Numbered from the stretch's first letter, positions 1-10,700 are shown. The stretch: 64,000 nucleotides of DNA from Icerya purchasi (GCA_039619475.1 CM077115.1:135358172-135422171), one strand, 5' to 3'. Program-made: numbers and translations. The notes: generated from the sequence alone by a model not told the origin.

Positions 1-596
1 CCACAAATTTTTTTAAATTCTAGAAGTGAACATGCACTATTAACATGTTCATCGTATATGTGTCGCATATTTACATCATCCTGCGCAAATACAATAATAA
101 AATTGGCATTATCCCTTAACATATGTTTCGGTATCTTTACATATGTCTGACAAAGATAGAAACAATCTATATTTTTATGACAACCCATTGAAAAGTAATC
201 TCGTATAGCGGAACGATTACTGCATATTGGAATATCATCAAATATAAATATCGAATTTTGATTAATCGAATCGGGTTTAGGTAACTGTCCCTCATCTGAG
301 AATGTATAATAACCAATCTCCGGTATTGACTTGTATATTGTATCTAGTAGTTTATATTTCGGTTGATATAAAGAAGTGCTGTATATGTAAACATTTTCAT
401 ATCGCAAACCATTCGGATGGGTAAGTAAAGTATATAACGAATTTGTCTTTCCACAACCGCTCGGACCGATAATTAAACACCTTATATTATTTGGAAATAG
501 CGCTCCATGTTTATTAGGAGTCATTTCACCAGTAGATTCCAGCAATGTCAATGCATTACTTGTAGGTAATTGTACATTCTGCGGTATAAATTTCAT
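1..596 (-). CDS. Packaging ATPase (FtsK/HerA-type), copy A, partial
   Basis: Translating the minus strand from the ATG at 596 gives an open frame to the window edge (about 198 residues, C-terminus missing). It has a Walker A motif GPSGCGKT near residues 47-54 and a Walker B-like IFIFDD near residue 120, followed by a segment (DCFYLCQTYVKIPKHM) nearly identical to the copy C ATPase. In Polintons and adintoviruses this P-loop enzyme pumps DNA into the capsid. It is transcribed divergently from the PLA2-X gene. No stop or frameshift is visible in the part present, unlike the neighbouring copy A genes. Confidence 0.9.
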   Translation of the reverse strand, partial: MKFIPQNVQLPTSNALTLLESTGEMTPNKHGALFPNNIRCLIIGPSGCGKTNSLYTLLTHPNGLRYENVYIYSTSLYQPKYKLLDTIYKSIPEIGYYTFSDEGQLPKPDSINQNSIFIFDDIPICSNRSAIRDYFSMGCHKNIDCFYLCQTYVKIPKHMLRDNANFIIVFAQDDVNMRHIYDEHVNSACSLLEFKKIC

Positions 597-719
597 ATTG
601 TATACCGTTTATAAAGTAACAAGAAACATTCACGAATACTATAAATATATAATCATTCATTGGCTAAGACGAGTGTTTAAAAGTATATATATATAGGTTC
701 TGTGCTAAGCAAAATCGCA
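597..719. promoter_or_regulatory. Divergent promoter between ATPase and PLA2-X (copy A)
   Basis: The 123-bp gap between divergent start codons holds a TATA-like run (TATATATATATAGG, about 683-697) 20-35 bp before the plus-strand ATG at 720, and a second AT-rich TATA-like stretch near 643-652 for the minus-strand ATPase. The same arrangement occurs at 31,575-31,688 in copy C. Promoter function is inferred. Confidence 0.5.
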
Positions 720-1577
720 ATGAAGAAAAAAAGTTCATGTAAAATAAAAAAGATTAAAAAACGTGGACGCGGTCTTGGTACTGTATTAAATAGAGTTATA
801 GATAAACTTCCATTTCAACTGCATTATCCGGGATATAACTACTTAGGTCCTGGAACAAAGTTAGATCGACAGTTGAGTAGAGGTGTTACTGGAATAAATC
901 CGTTAGACGAAGCAGCCAAAGAACACGATATAGCATACCGTGACTATTCAGATAATAAAAACCGAGCTGAAGCAGATAGAATCTTAGAAAATAAAGCTTG
1001 GGAACGTGTCAAGGCTTCGGACAGTAGTCTCGGAGAAAAAGCAGCTGCCTAGATTACTACAAACGCTATGAAGATAAAACGAAAACTGTGTAGTGGAAGC
1101 CGAGGTAAAAAACGCTCACTAAAGAAACTGGGTAGTAGACGCCGAGGTAAAAATCGCACAGGAAAAAAGCTATATTTCAGAGATGTACTAAATGTAGCGC
1201 GGAAAGCTGCTCGTAAAGAAAAAACTCTCAGAGGCAGGATGAAAAAAGCGATTAAAGCAGTTAAAAAATTAAAACCATCAATAATCGATAATGATAATGT
1301 TAGAATTATTCCAATTAACAAAACTGGAGGAGCTTTTCCTCTTGTCCCCTTATTAGCTGGTATTGCAACGCTAGGTGGAATTTCATCATCAGTATCATCA
1401 ATAGCAAAAGCAGTCAGAGACGTTAACGATGCTCGAAAGAGTTTTAAATCAGGTAGCGGCACGATTAATAAAAAACTTGGAAAAGGTCTTTATTTACATT
1501 CATATCGAAGCGGACTAGGATTATATTTAGCGCCATATACAGGCGGTGCGAGACGTAAACAGTTTTTTCGGAATTAA
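720..1577 (+). pseudogene. PLA2-X capsid-associated fusion protein, copy A, one nonsense codon
   Basis: One frame from the ATG at 720 to TAA at 1575-1577, broken by TAG at 1050-1052 where copy C has Trp. The N-terminus is Lys/Arg-rich. The middle has a parvovirus VP1-type phospholipase A2 signature: calcium loop YLGPGT and catalytic EHDIAY. After the stop the frame continues with a very basic region, then a hydrophobic glycine-rich segment (GGAFPLVPLLAGIATLGG) and a basic tail, resembling adenovirus core protein X/pVI-type minor proteins. PLA2 would breach membranes at entry; the basic part would bind DNA or capsid. The protease frame overlaps its end by +1. The fusion reading rests on the same frame being shared in copy C. 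Confidence 0.75.
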
Positions 1578-1962
1578 TTCTATACCAACAAACAGAGCTT
1601 TAACTAATTTCGATATTTTATCATATACAAAAAAATTACAAATCCCGAATTTTAGAGAAGTTTTCGATCGAGATGGGTTGCCTGCAAAGCCCAAGACGAA
1701 TGAATGTGCGATTATTAATTTAGATTCGAGAGAAGGCACAGGAACTCATTGGACCGCATACAGAAACAACGGAAGGAGAATTGAATATTTCGACAGCTTT
1801 GGCATATCTCCACCCAGAGAGTTAATAGACTATTTCTACAAATCAAGTCCTAATGTAGATGTGTACTACAACAGACGAATATATCAAAAGTACTCTGCAG
1901 TAAACTGCGGCGCATTATGTTTAAGATTCCTCACAGATACACTACCTGCACTAATAAAATGA
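1546..1962 (+). CDS. Adenain-like cysteine protease, copy A (no ATG; +1 frame of PLA2-X)
   Basis: Maturation protease of the adenovirus/Polinton type. In the open frame as listed (first codon GTG), motifs are GTHW (His68), YFDSFG (Asp83), Gln114 and NCGALC (Cys121). The Gln-to-Cys spacing of 7 matches the adenain oxyanion Gln and nucleophile. There is no ATG before the conserved NSIP segment. The frame overlaps the last 30 bases of PLA2-X in the +1 frame and begins matching copy C right after TTT_CGG at 1566-1571. Translation by +1 frameshifting from PLA2-X is therefore more likely than an independent start. The reading frame is intact to TGA at 1960-1962. Confidence 0.85.
   Translation: MRDVNSFFGINSIPTNRALTNFDILSYTKKLQIPNFREVFDRDGLPAKPKTNECAIINLDSREGTGTHWTAYRNNGRRIEYFDSFGISPPRELIDYFYKSSPNVDVYYNRRIYQKYSAVNCGALCLRFLTDTLPALIK
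1566..1571 (+). promoter_or_regulatory. Putative +1 ribosomal frameshift site TTT_CGG (copy A)
   Basis: In the PLA2-X frame the codons are TTT TTT CGG AAT TAA. Slipping +1 on TTT_CGG leads directly into the protease frame. UUU_CGN is the established +1 shift motif of influenza A PA-X and of amalgaviruses. The same motif, with the stop at the same distance, is at 32,640-32,645 in copy C. Confidence 0.6.
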
Positions 1963-2074
1963 TTTTGTTATTTAGTATATAAGCACAATTAATTTATTTA
2001 CATTTTGCCAATTGTATTGTTTAATTATTTTCTCTTAGAGCAATAAACATTTCTATTTACCTTTTTTTTAAATA

Positions 2075-2778
2075 ATGTCGTACTTATTTCAACTAAGTGA
2101 TAAATCGGGGAATTTAACTATTAACATATTCCCCCCATTATTATTATCTAATAGTCGTCAATGGAGTATTGGATTGGTATTGCTATGAACATATCACTCT
2201 ATACATGACGTTACATCAAAATGTAACATGTTGTATTACTATGAAAATGATCCAGTGCAGAATAAAACAGAACCAGCAAAGCATATTGCACTACTGAATG
2301 GCTGTTATGAAATTGAAGATATCGAAGAATATTTACGAGATATTTTTGATGATAGTATTATATTGAAAGCAGACGAAAGAACATTAAAGTGTGTACTTCA
2401 AAGCAAATACTATCTACAGTTTTTGGGTCCAAATAGCATTGGCCCTCTGTTAGGTTTTCACATGTGTTGGAAGCACAGAAACAGCATACAAGTCCTCCGA
2501 CTGTACAAATAACGCCAATTAATATTTTAAATGTGTACTGCAATTTAGCAACCGGAGGATATATAAATGGTCTTTCATCTCATCTCATTTACAGTTTTCC
2601 ATTAAATATAGCACCTGGTTATAAAATTACTGAAAATCCTAAGTCCATAATATACTTACCGGTAACATCGGAGTACATAACAGAGATAAATGTATATATA
2701 AAGGATCAGAATGGAAATTTCATCGATTTTGGTAATGAGGAATTAATTTTAAATTTACACCTAACTAGTTCGAATTAG
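2075..2778 (+). pseudogene. Penton-like minor capsid protein, copy A, broken
   Basis: Starts with ATG at 2075 (MSYLFQL) and follows the 245-residue copy C protein at 33,163-33,900 throughout, ending near LHLTSSN at 2778. Two breaks are visible: an in-frame TGA at about 2186-2188 after residue 37, and a frameshift near 2,460 between the LLGF and HTSP segments. In Polintons this single jelly-roll protein forms the capsid vertices. The identification as penton is by position between protease and major capsid and by family knowledge, not by a diagnostic motif. Confidence 0.7.
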
Positions 2779-2794
2779 TTCTATGCAGTAAAAA

Positions 2795-2953
2795 ATGCCT
2801 ATCATATATAATGCTAAAAGTATATATAAACAGCAGTTGCCTTCGTTTCACTCGATAGAAAAACATATAAATATAGGTAAAAGTAAAAAATTGTTGAGTA
2901 GAAAAAGTATCAATATATTGAAATTGTTGGGTTACATAGTATTGGTTGAGTAA
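2795..2953 (+). CDS. Small conserved basic protein, copy A (52 aa)
   Basis: ATG at 2795 to TAA at 2951, 52 residues. It begins MPIIYNAKSIY and ends with a basic segment LSRKSINILKLLGY that matches LSKKSIRILKSLGY in copy C (33,945-34,148) and copy B (14,701-14,895). Conservation at both ends in three copies, always between penton and major capsid genes, shows that it is a real gene in spite of its size. The middle Ser/His-rich part is shorter than in copies B and C. Function unknown; position and charge suggest a minor virion protein. Confidence 0.75.
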   Translation: MPIIYNAKSIYKQQLPSFHSIEKHINIGKSKKLLSRKSINILKLLGYIVLVE

Positions 2954-2980
2954 ATAAACATCAGTTCAGTGCAGTGCATA

Positions 2981-4219
2981 ATGGAACACATTTTGGAGAT
3001 TGAATCAGCTAATTCAGTGGTAAATTCGACTATATCTGCCTACGAAGTACATACACATAAGCCATATGCAAGTTCGAAGTTTGGTCCTAGTGATGAAATA
3101 AGAATACCCGTTCAACAAAAAGATGTTATTACTTTACTGTCAGAAAGTTGTCTAGTACTACAAGGCACTGTCTCTCCCTCAGTGGAATTTTCAATGAATG
3201 GTCCGCTCTTTTTATTCTCAGAACTACGGTATGAAATTAATGGAACTACAGTGGAGTGTATATGTCATCCTGGGATTACATCTCTCATGCGGCGAATATT
3301 ATGCTCGGAAAATATTAAATCAGACTATAATTATAGTACCTGCGCTTTAAATCCATCAGATTTACAAATGTTTACACGAGAGACAAAAACTGTTGTTGAG
3401 GCAGCGACTTCATCGACAGAAGCTGCTGTAGTTACATCCCTAGAATTTCAATTTATTATTCCATTACGGTACATTTTTTGATTTGCAGAAGATTATCGAC
3501 GTGCGATTATACACGCAACACAAGAGCTTGTGTTATTGAGGGGTAGTAATGACAAGAATGCTTTCTCATCCACTGCTGATAAGGCTATTAATGTATCGTT
3601 GAATACAATCGCGTGGCAACTTCTATTTGTCAAGTTGAGCGACAGAGCAAAAATATCGCTACTTAACAGAATAAAAAGGATAAAGCAGGCACCTATTCCG
3701 TACAGAGCTTGGTCTCTTTCCATTTTACCATCACTTTCAAACGTTACCGATCATAGTTGGGTAATAAAATCAACTTCAACTGAAGATTGACCTCGTTTCA
3801 TAGTCGTTGGATTCCAGGTCGATAAACAGATTAATCTAGCAAACAATGCTTCCACGTTTGATCATGTCAATGTAACTGAAATTTGTGCCTACATAAATTC
3901 GATACGATATCCGTATGAAACAATGAATTTAGACTTTGATCGTGAAAGGTTTGCCGATCTATACCTAACCTACTGTAATTTTCAAACAATGTATTACAGA
4001 AAAGATCCACCACATCCAGCAGTGAGCGTAGAAGATTTTCTCAAAAAATATCCGCTCTTTATTATTCTATGTAATTTTCAAAACGAGCTTCTAAATGATG
4101 GAAGTCTGCTACAAGTGCGAATAGATTTTAAGACTAGCAAAAATATCCCTGAAAATACACTGGTTTATGCTCTTATAATACACGATAAATTAACCAGCTA
4201 TAATGTTTTGGAATTGTAA
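2981..4219 (+). pseudogene. Double jelly-roll major capsid protein, copy A, two nonsense codons
   Basis: The ATG at 2981 (MEHILEIE) opens a frame colinear with the 416-residue copy C capsid protein. The N-terminal block HTHKPYASSKFGPSDEIRIP is the hallmark of insect Polinton capsid (DJR) proteins. The frame is kept to TAA/TGA at 4217-4219 but is interrupted by TGA at 3479-3481 (copy C has Gly) and TGA at 3788-3790 (copy C has Arg). No frameshift is needed. The Thr-rich insert seen in copies B and C is here a shorter Ala/Ser/Thr stretch. The gene is a decayed but nearly full-length hexon-like capsid gene. Confidence 0.85.
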
Positions 4220-4418
4220 TGAGAGAAGAAAAGCAATATAAAAATACATGTATTTAATCGTTTTCATTTAGTATTGTTTTTTATGTGATCGATGAATGTA
4301 CTTATTTCTGTCTTCTTGGTGTTATTGTTATTTGTTTTAATTAATATAGTTTCCTTTTTAACAAAATTATTTGTATTGATTTATTTTTTCTATTATTATT
4401 TATTTGATAATATTAACA

Positions 4419-5373
4419 ATGTCGGCAGAATTCGGGTCCGTACGCGACGTTATAATTGACTTTCAGTGTTTTCAAAATAATGATAATGCTTACATTATTA
4501 AGGAGCTTGTGATTTTAACTTTAGATGGAAAAATACAATTTCATCGAGTTTATAAACCACCGATCGATTGGAATATATTAACCAATAGTAAAAGACGTAC
4601 AAATTTATGGCTCACACAAAATTATCATTCCATCCCGTGGAATGCTGGAGATTTCAATTACAGAAATATATCTATCGATTTGGAAAATGTTTTAATTAGT
4701 TTACAACCTTTAAAAATTTACATCAAAGGGGAAGCTAAAATCGAAACAATATGGGAAAAATTGATGATTACATCGCTTACAGATTATGAAATAATTAATT
4801 TAGAAACACGTTATGGTATGCCAAATTTGAGAAATTTAAATAATACATACGGTGCTATATCAACGTCTATTAAATGTGATGCGCACACTGACGGACGAAT
4901 TAAATATATGCTCATTACGGAATACACATATAATGATTAAATGGTACGATATGAATGTCAGACCTATTTTATCTGCAATAAAGTATCCTATACAGCAAAC
5001 GTTGCAGAAAGTTACAGCAGAAACACTAATTTTGGAGTGTCCTGATAAAATTTGTGATTTTTACAATAAATTACCTGAATCATTGAGGAAAAACGAAAAT
5101 GTTAAAAAATGTTTGCCATGTTTTAAACATCACAGTTTTGACATACCCGATTCATTGCAGCTTAGCGCAGTTCATCCTACCTTAATTAAAGATTGTAAAC
5201 AATGCGGACCTAAGAATGTAGCAGATTTTTTGCGGGATATGTGCCCAGAAAATTTAGGAAAAGATTTTAATAAAGGAGATAAAACAATTTTAAAAGAAAA
5301 TATAGTTGGCGATTGTGATGGCCCTGAACCTACAACAATTCAAATTTCTGCTCATAAATTTTTCGATTTTTAA
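4419..5373 (+). pseudogene. Conserved Polinton protein of unknown function, copy A, frameshifted, long C-terminus
   Basis: ATG at 4419 (MSAEFGS). It matches the 219-residue copy C protein at 35,569-36,228: DFQCF near the start, IIKELVIL, YKPPIDWNIL, NYHSIPW and IYIKGEAKI. A frameshift near 4,900 splits it: the first frame stops at 4940 and the second carries the conserved CSLRN...KWYDMN region to 5373. After that point copy A has about 100 residues that copy C lacks, with Cys pairs (CLPC, CKQC). The family always lies between capsid and polymerase genes. No catalytic motif recognised; the D-x-Q start loosely recalls exonuclease folds, which is not enough to assign one. Confidence 0.65.
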
Positions 5374-5800
5374 ACTTTTATTTGTAATTTTTATATTTTA
5401 GTTGTAAATTTCTAATTTTCAAATCTTTTTGTTTGTAATTTTTAGTATTTTAGTGATAAATTTGGATAAATGTATATAATTCATAAAAATAGTATTTTTC
5501 TTCTTCTTATTCTTCTTTACTGCAAGTTCTTCTTTCCTTCTTTAACCTGTATAGTTTATGCTTAATATCGAAACAAATAGATATTATACATGTAAATAAT
5601 AATAGTAAAATGAAATAAACACAAATAAATGAATGAAGAAAGAATACATATATTTACAGGGAAAAAAAAAATATATATATATGGTTAATAAATTAACGAC
5701 GATGATGACGACGATGGCGACAACGATTACGAAACATTGCATATAATAAAGTGAAAAGGAAAAACAATAATTTGAAATAATAAAAAAAAAAATAAATCTA
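5374..5800. other. Intergenic, convergent 3' region
   Basis: AT-rich DNA between the plus-strand unknown protein and the minus-strand small genes. It holds several AATAAA-like sites, a short GATGACGACGATGG-type trinucleotide run (about 5,699-5,720), and no open frame with support. Confidence 0.6.
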
Positions 5801-6025
5801 TTATAGGCCACATTCCTTATAATAATACAAATGGATAGTGATCCATTTATTTGGATCCATTTCTAATTTCATTTTTATTATATCTGCAATTTTAATTGCA
5901 GGTGGAGGGCACTTACACCTCTTACTTTTATGTGTAAATTGTTTTAATAATTGTTCAAATGTTACGTGTGGTGGTAGATGTTTCCTCCGATTTATGAGGG
6001 TAGCAGTCATTGATTTATATTCCAT
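5801..6025 (-). CDS. Small hypothetical protein with upstream splice acceptor, copy A
   Basis: ATG at 6025, 74 residues, rich in Lys and Cys (KRCKCPPP near the middle). Not recognised. Immediately 5' of the ATG is TTTGTTCCAG (ending about 6039), a plausible 3' splice site, the same arrangement as in the two F-box genes and the acidic genes of copy C and the array. It is therefore probably the coding exon of a spliced transcript. No equivalent exists in copy C. Confidence 0.45.
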   Translation of the reverse strand: MEYKSMTATLINRRKHLPPHVTFEQLLKQFTHKSKRCKCPPPAIKIADIIKMKLEMDPNKWITIHLYYYKECGL

Positions 6026-6110
6026 TATATTTATTTTCTGGAACAAACCCTATCAGATATTAAATATATAAATAAGTAAAAATAAAAAGGAAAATACAAA
6101 TAAGGGAACA

Positions 6111-6587
6111 TTAGTATACTGTACATCGTACCATAGAATAAATATAATCTAAACCAAAACGTTTAATTTCACATTTATTTAAAACTAAAATTTTCGGAGT
6201 GCCGAATAATGAAGACGTGACTATATATTTTTTAATATTATTTTGGAAATACGGACTTGTCGGGTCACTTTCCCCTTTATAAATTGCATTTATTATAAAT
6301 GTTGTTATAAATCTAAATGATTCGGATTTGATATTTTTAAAGAATACGACATCAGTACTCTTTTTTATTTCAATATTGTTAATGAAGGTCTCACGTTTTT
6401 CATATCTCTGCTCATCAATCCATTCATTATTTATAAGCATAATCCGTTTTAAAAGTATTCTTTGAAGTTTTTTGTTTATTATTTTACATGTTGTGGAAAG
6501 GTGTGCTATATCTTCCGTGTCAACATAATAAACAATCTCTTCCAACATTTCTTCCGGTAATTCAAGCAGTTTAACTTGAGAATTCAT
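6111..6587 (-). CDS. F-box protein 1, copy A accessory gene
   Basis: 158 residues from ATG at 6587. Residues 8-45 fit an F-box: LPEEMLEEIVYYVDTEDIAH followed by LSTTCKIIN, i.e. the LP..(M/L)L..I..Y....D...LS..C pattern that binds SKP1 in SCF ubiquitin ligases. The rest is unrecognised and would be the substrate-binding part. The sequence TTTATAG lies directly before AAC-ATG, a possible 3' splice site, so an untranslated first exon is likely. A second, divergent F-box gene follows at 7,036-7,524. F-box proteins are used by poxviruses and other large DNA viruses to redirect host degradation; that role here is an inference. Confidence 0.65.
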   Translation of the reverse strand: MNSQVKLLELPEEMLEEIVYYVDTEDIAHLSTTCKIINKKLQRILLKRIMLINNEWIDEQRYEKRETFINNIEIKKSTDVVFFKNIKSESFRFITTFIINAIYKGESDPTSPYFQNNIKKYIVTSSLFGTPKILVLNKCEIKRFGLDYIYSMVRCTVY

Positions 6588-7035
6588 GTTCTATAAATAT
6601 GGATGAGAAAAATTAAATGTGTAATATTACTTTAACTTTACAACTGGTTTTGATTTGTTAATTTTCAATTTAAGTTATGAGAAGGTGAGAATGACGGAGA
6701 AAATAAACTTGTATAGCAGGCACGTGCCTAGGGGAAAAAAAATAAGATAACGCCGACGACGATGTCAATAATAGATACTTAATGAAGAACACCGTGAAAG
6801 GGTCGGGTATAATAATAATTATAATAAAAATAAAATATCGAAAAAAGGTCGGCATAGCATGTGCCTGACAGTGAACCCGCATAGGTCCAGGTATAACAAA
6901 TATAAAGGGTCAGAAGTGACAGTGTGAGAAACTGCTTACAGAGGCGCAAGCAAAGAAATAATGTAAAAAAAAAAAAAAGGTCGGTAGTACAAAATCGCTA
7001 CTGGAAAGAATAATATAATGAATTCAGACCTATGT
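6588..7035. other. Intergenic between F-box genes
   Basis: 448 bp between the two F-box genes. It should hold the promoter and possible 5' exon of F-box 1. A T-rich run and several GGTCGG repeats are seen; no supported coding frame. Confidence 0.5.
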
Positions 7036-7524
7036 CTATATTATACACTCAAATTTAAAATTGTCATGTAGAATTCTGACTGTATTGTCGTCCCATATAT
7101 TTACAACAGAATTTATAATTGTAATGTCGCATATGCGAACATCGTTGCCAAAATAAAAAGGAAAATAAAAAAAGTACTTGCATAATTCGAAAGGATTATT
7201 AAAGCTCCCACAATTTGAAAAAATTAATTTTCTTATGCCATGATCGCATGCAATCTTTAAATATTTCATAATATTCTCCACCGGAAGTTTATAAAAACAT
7301 ACTGTATCAACGCGAGGAGATAAACAAAAATTAGAAAAATCACACTCATTCCAACTACAATCATTATTTAATAGTACCACCCTTTTTGATATTTCTGTAC
7401 ATAAAGTTTTATGAATATGTTTACTGCATTTTGACAAATGTGTAACATCCAGCACATTCAAATGTTTACTAATTTCAACTAACATTTCGGGAAGCAAATT
7501 GGAAAGTTTAACTTCAAAATTCAT
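7036..7524 (-). CDS. F-box protein 2, copy A accessory gene
   Basis: 162 residues from ATG at 7524. The N-terminus (MNFEVKLSNLLPEMLVEISK then LNVLDVTHLSKCSKHIHK) is an F-box and aligns with F-box 1 (MNSQVKLLELPEEMLEEIVY), so the two are tandem paralogues that have diverged strongly after the first 45 residues. The remainder has a possible leucine-rich-like stretch (IRKLIFSNCGSF) but no clear repeat. TTTGTTTATAG directly precedes AAC-ATG, as in F-box 1, suggesting splicing of a 5' leader. Intact frames in a copy whose core genes are broken are noteworthy. Confidence 0.65.
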   Translation of the reverse strand: MNFEVKLSNLLPEMLVEISKHLNVLDVTHLSKCSKHIHKTLCTEISKRVVLLNNDCSWNECDFSNFCLSPRVDTVCFYKLPVENIMKYLKIACDHGIRKLIFSNCGSFNNPFELCKYFFYFPFYFGNDVRICDITIINSVVNIWDDNTVRILHDNFKFECII

Positions 7525-7732
7525 GTTCTATAAACAAAAAATAGATGAAAATTTTTAAAATCTTTATGTATTATTTAATTTGAAATATTAATCTTTGATT
7601 CCATGATGTTTAGTATTATTTATTAAATATTATTAATATTATTGCAGGGACAGATGTAAATTATTATCTAAAAAATAACATAACCATACATAAACACATT
7701 CATGCTCTTTCACATCAACACAGACACTCTGC

Positions 7733-10700
7733 TTAACCTATCAGATGCTTATAATAACAATCCGGTTGCCATAATGAGCTGTGTTTATACGCAGTAAATA
7801 CAGAGAGTTCGTCTAAAACTAAATTAAAATTATTTTTATAATTTACAATATCTACATGTCCATACAGGAATGTATGAATATTATCCGACCCTATTAGATG
7901 CTTGTCATCTGCTCCTGATAATGCTAGTTTAGACTCTTTTATAGTGTACAATATATGACTAAAGCTATATATATTAAAACTGACATGCCTAGTTTTATAC
8001 TTTACGGCCATATTTAATACACAATAGCAATAATGACTAAATGCAAGGTCGTGTTTTACCGTTGACTGGGGCACCCCCTTGCATTTTTTAATAATATTAT
8101 TACTGCTAAATTTGATAGAATATACTTTGAACGGAGCCCAATGAATGCACTTATTGGTATACTATTAGATTCGTCTTTAAATTTCCCCAACGTTTTTTTG
8201 TTAATTAAACTATGACACGAGTGGTTTGTAGGATAATCACTCATGTTGTATAAACTTAAATTATTCCGAATGTCATTGTAGAGGTCTGCAGTTTTTATAT
8301 TATAAATAAATGAATCTGTGTCCATATAAAGAAGTTGCAACCTTTCAGGTCTGTACATTGGCAACATTACATTATAATGATGTCTATACATAATACATTT
8401 ACTTATGTCTAACACAGCCATTCCTACAAATAAAGGCTTGTCAAACATTAATTTAGTTCGATGTTGATGTATGGCACATAAGAAAGACCTCTCTCTGAAA
8501 ATTGTCCAGTCTTTAAATGTTGTTTTACCAACCATTTTTGAAAATTTTACTTTACTACAAGTTACTTTAATATTAGGCCGAGAACGAATATTTTCAAGCA
8601 GTTTTCTATATGCTGCATTCGTCATCAATTTGTAAAAGTTTTTCGCAAACTCATTCTTTGCCTGTTGGCGAAGTTGAGTATTGAGATCGACATATTTTTT
8701 AAGCCACAATGTCTGTTCAAATTTAATTGCCCTGTGAATTTTGCAAAGATGTAAACCGTTTTTAATAGCAAATTTTAAATATGAATAATGAATAATATAA
8801 TTAGATTTATTTTCTAGTGTTGCCATTAGTTTTTTTACATTACCTCTACGCGAAACGTTTTTAGACATCGTGCATAATAGTAAATCTGAGTGTAAAAGAT
8901 GCAACTCCTTCATATATTGCAGATCAACTTCCAGGATATATCCAATAGGTGAATCATCCTCAACAGCCATAACATCAAAGTCAGCAATTTCCTCATCAGT
9001 CATCCACTGAAACCCTCTATATGGAAGCGGCGAACACATCGCTGTACTATATAGATTGTTACAATCGATGTAGAATATAAAATTATACTCATCTCTGAGA
9101 TCACTACAATCAGGCGAAGAAACATATCGGTTGTTTGCAACACAATAACGCTTAGAGCATTGAGTCAATCCTCCACAATTAGCAGATTCAAAAAATAGAT
9201 ACATATCGTAATCTGTGAGGAGTTCTATTTGCATTCCTGTAACTTTCAATATGGCCTGAAAACTAAGTCCAGGAGCACTAAAGAACCAACATGCATCTAA
9301 ACGGTAAATATTATGGCAAACATCACGAAAATTTTCAAACACGTCAGCTAATAATAACACGTCTGTCTGCAAATAAATATCGCTATAATCACCTAACATG
9401 TTGATATTCAGCGTGCTCCATACATTTCTCGCATGATTGTAATCTTCGTCAGAGATGTGTGTTTTTGAAAGGGAACTATAAAATTTTTCACGGCTAGGTA
9501 ATGTTGTTTCTGCTAGTTTAGACCAGTCATCACAATACTCATATGAAAACACACCCTTACGCCTTAGCAATGAGAGCTGTGATTGATTGGGGAGGTTGGC
9601 TAAAGTATGCCGAAATAAATCGTCTGGTAAATTTTTCGCCAACTTCTCCAAACTACTAGCCATAAACTGGAAAGAATCAACAAAACGCAGCTGAATATGT
9701 TCACTGATTCTCTTTGAAAATTCTTTGTATCGTTCTACCGTGCTTGCTAGCACAAATATATTTTGTATGTCATATGCCAGCTCTCTGATGATCAGATGAC
9801 CGTCATATCCACTCAAATTATGCATTATCACAGGAACAAACGAAGGAGCTGATACTGAATATTACATTGCGAGTGAGCAGCACTTCGATATTTTCCAGTT
9901 AAATGACAATGATCTGCAACTTTGTCATTTCCTAGCAGACCTCCACAAATATGACATTTGGTAGCTGTACTAAATTTATGACGACATTGAGCAGTCCACG
10001 AAATATGCACTTTCTTTCTGTAAACTGACTCAATAAGTTTTGCTTCCTGCAGTAACTCTTGTACAAATTTTATTACTGTGTCAGGTCCACGGTATAATCG
10101 AGGTGGTGATATTGTATTATCTAGTCGATTGACTACATAATAGCAATATGACATCGCTTCATGATGTTGAACTTTGACAGTATTATTTCTCTGTGTTCTT
10201 CGGACGAAAGTGTTTTGCGCATCATGACCCAACACCATTTCAGACTCATCAATAATAGAAATGAAAGGATCTTCTTCATTCGTAGAATTAACCCTCTCTG
10301 CACTCAGTCTCCTTTCAATCTTCTCCTCTTCTGCTTCTGGAACCGTGTCTTGAATTTTCACTAGCAAGCTTTCAAAATCGCCATAAATACAAAATGGAAC
10401 GTACTCTTTATATTTGTATTTGTCAAATTTTAAATTATTTTTTCCAATCTTAGGCATGATAGCTGTGACGGGAGGCACTTCTCCGCACAATCTGATGTGA
10501 TCTAAATGTATGGTCGCATTATAAGTATATGATAAACATCTCCGACAGATAAACATTTGGTGACCATTTGAACTTATCTGCCGGTTAACCAGTTTGAATA
10601 AGTCCCATATACAACAGAAATGCTGCTTGTCGCCTTCTTTCAAGAGGAGGAGATCATGGTGGACGCCTCTTTCTTCTTTGGTAATTCAAAGAGGAAAAAC

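Noticed and set aside
1049..1462. 137-codon minus-strand frame opposite PLA2-X
   Set aside because: Antisense shadow of the PLA2-X gene; no homologous frame is kept in copy C as a protein.
2163..4219. Alternative genetic code (TGA as sense codon)
   Set aside because: Several copy A breaks are TGA, but TAG and TAA breaks and true frameshifts also occur and intact genes end in TGA, so decay is the simpler reading.
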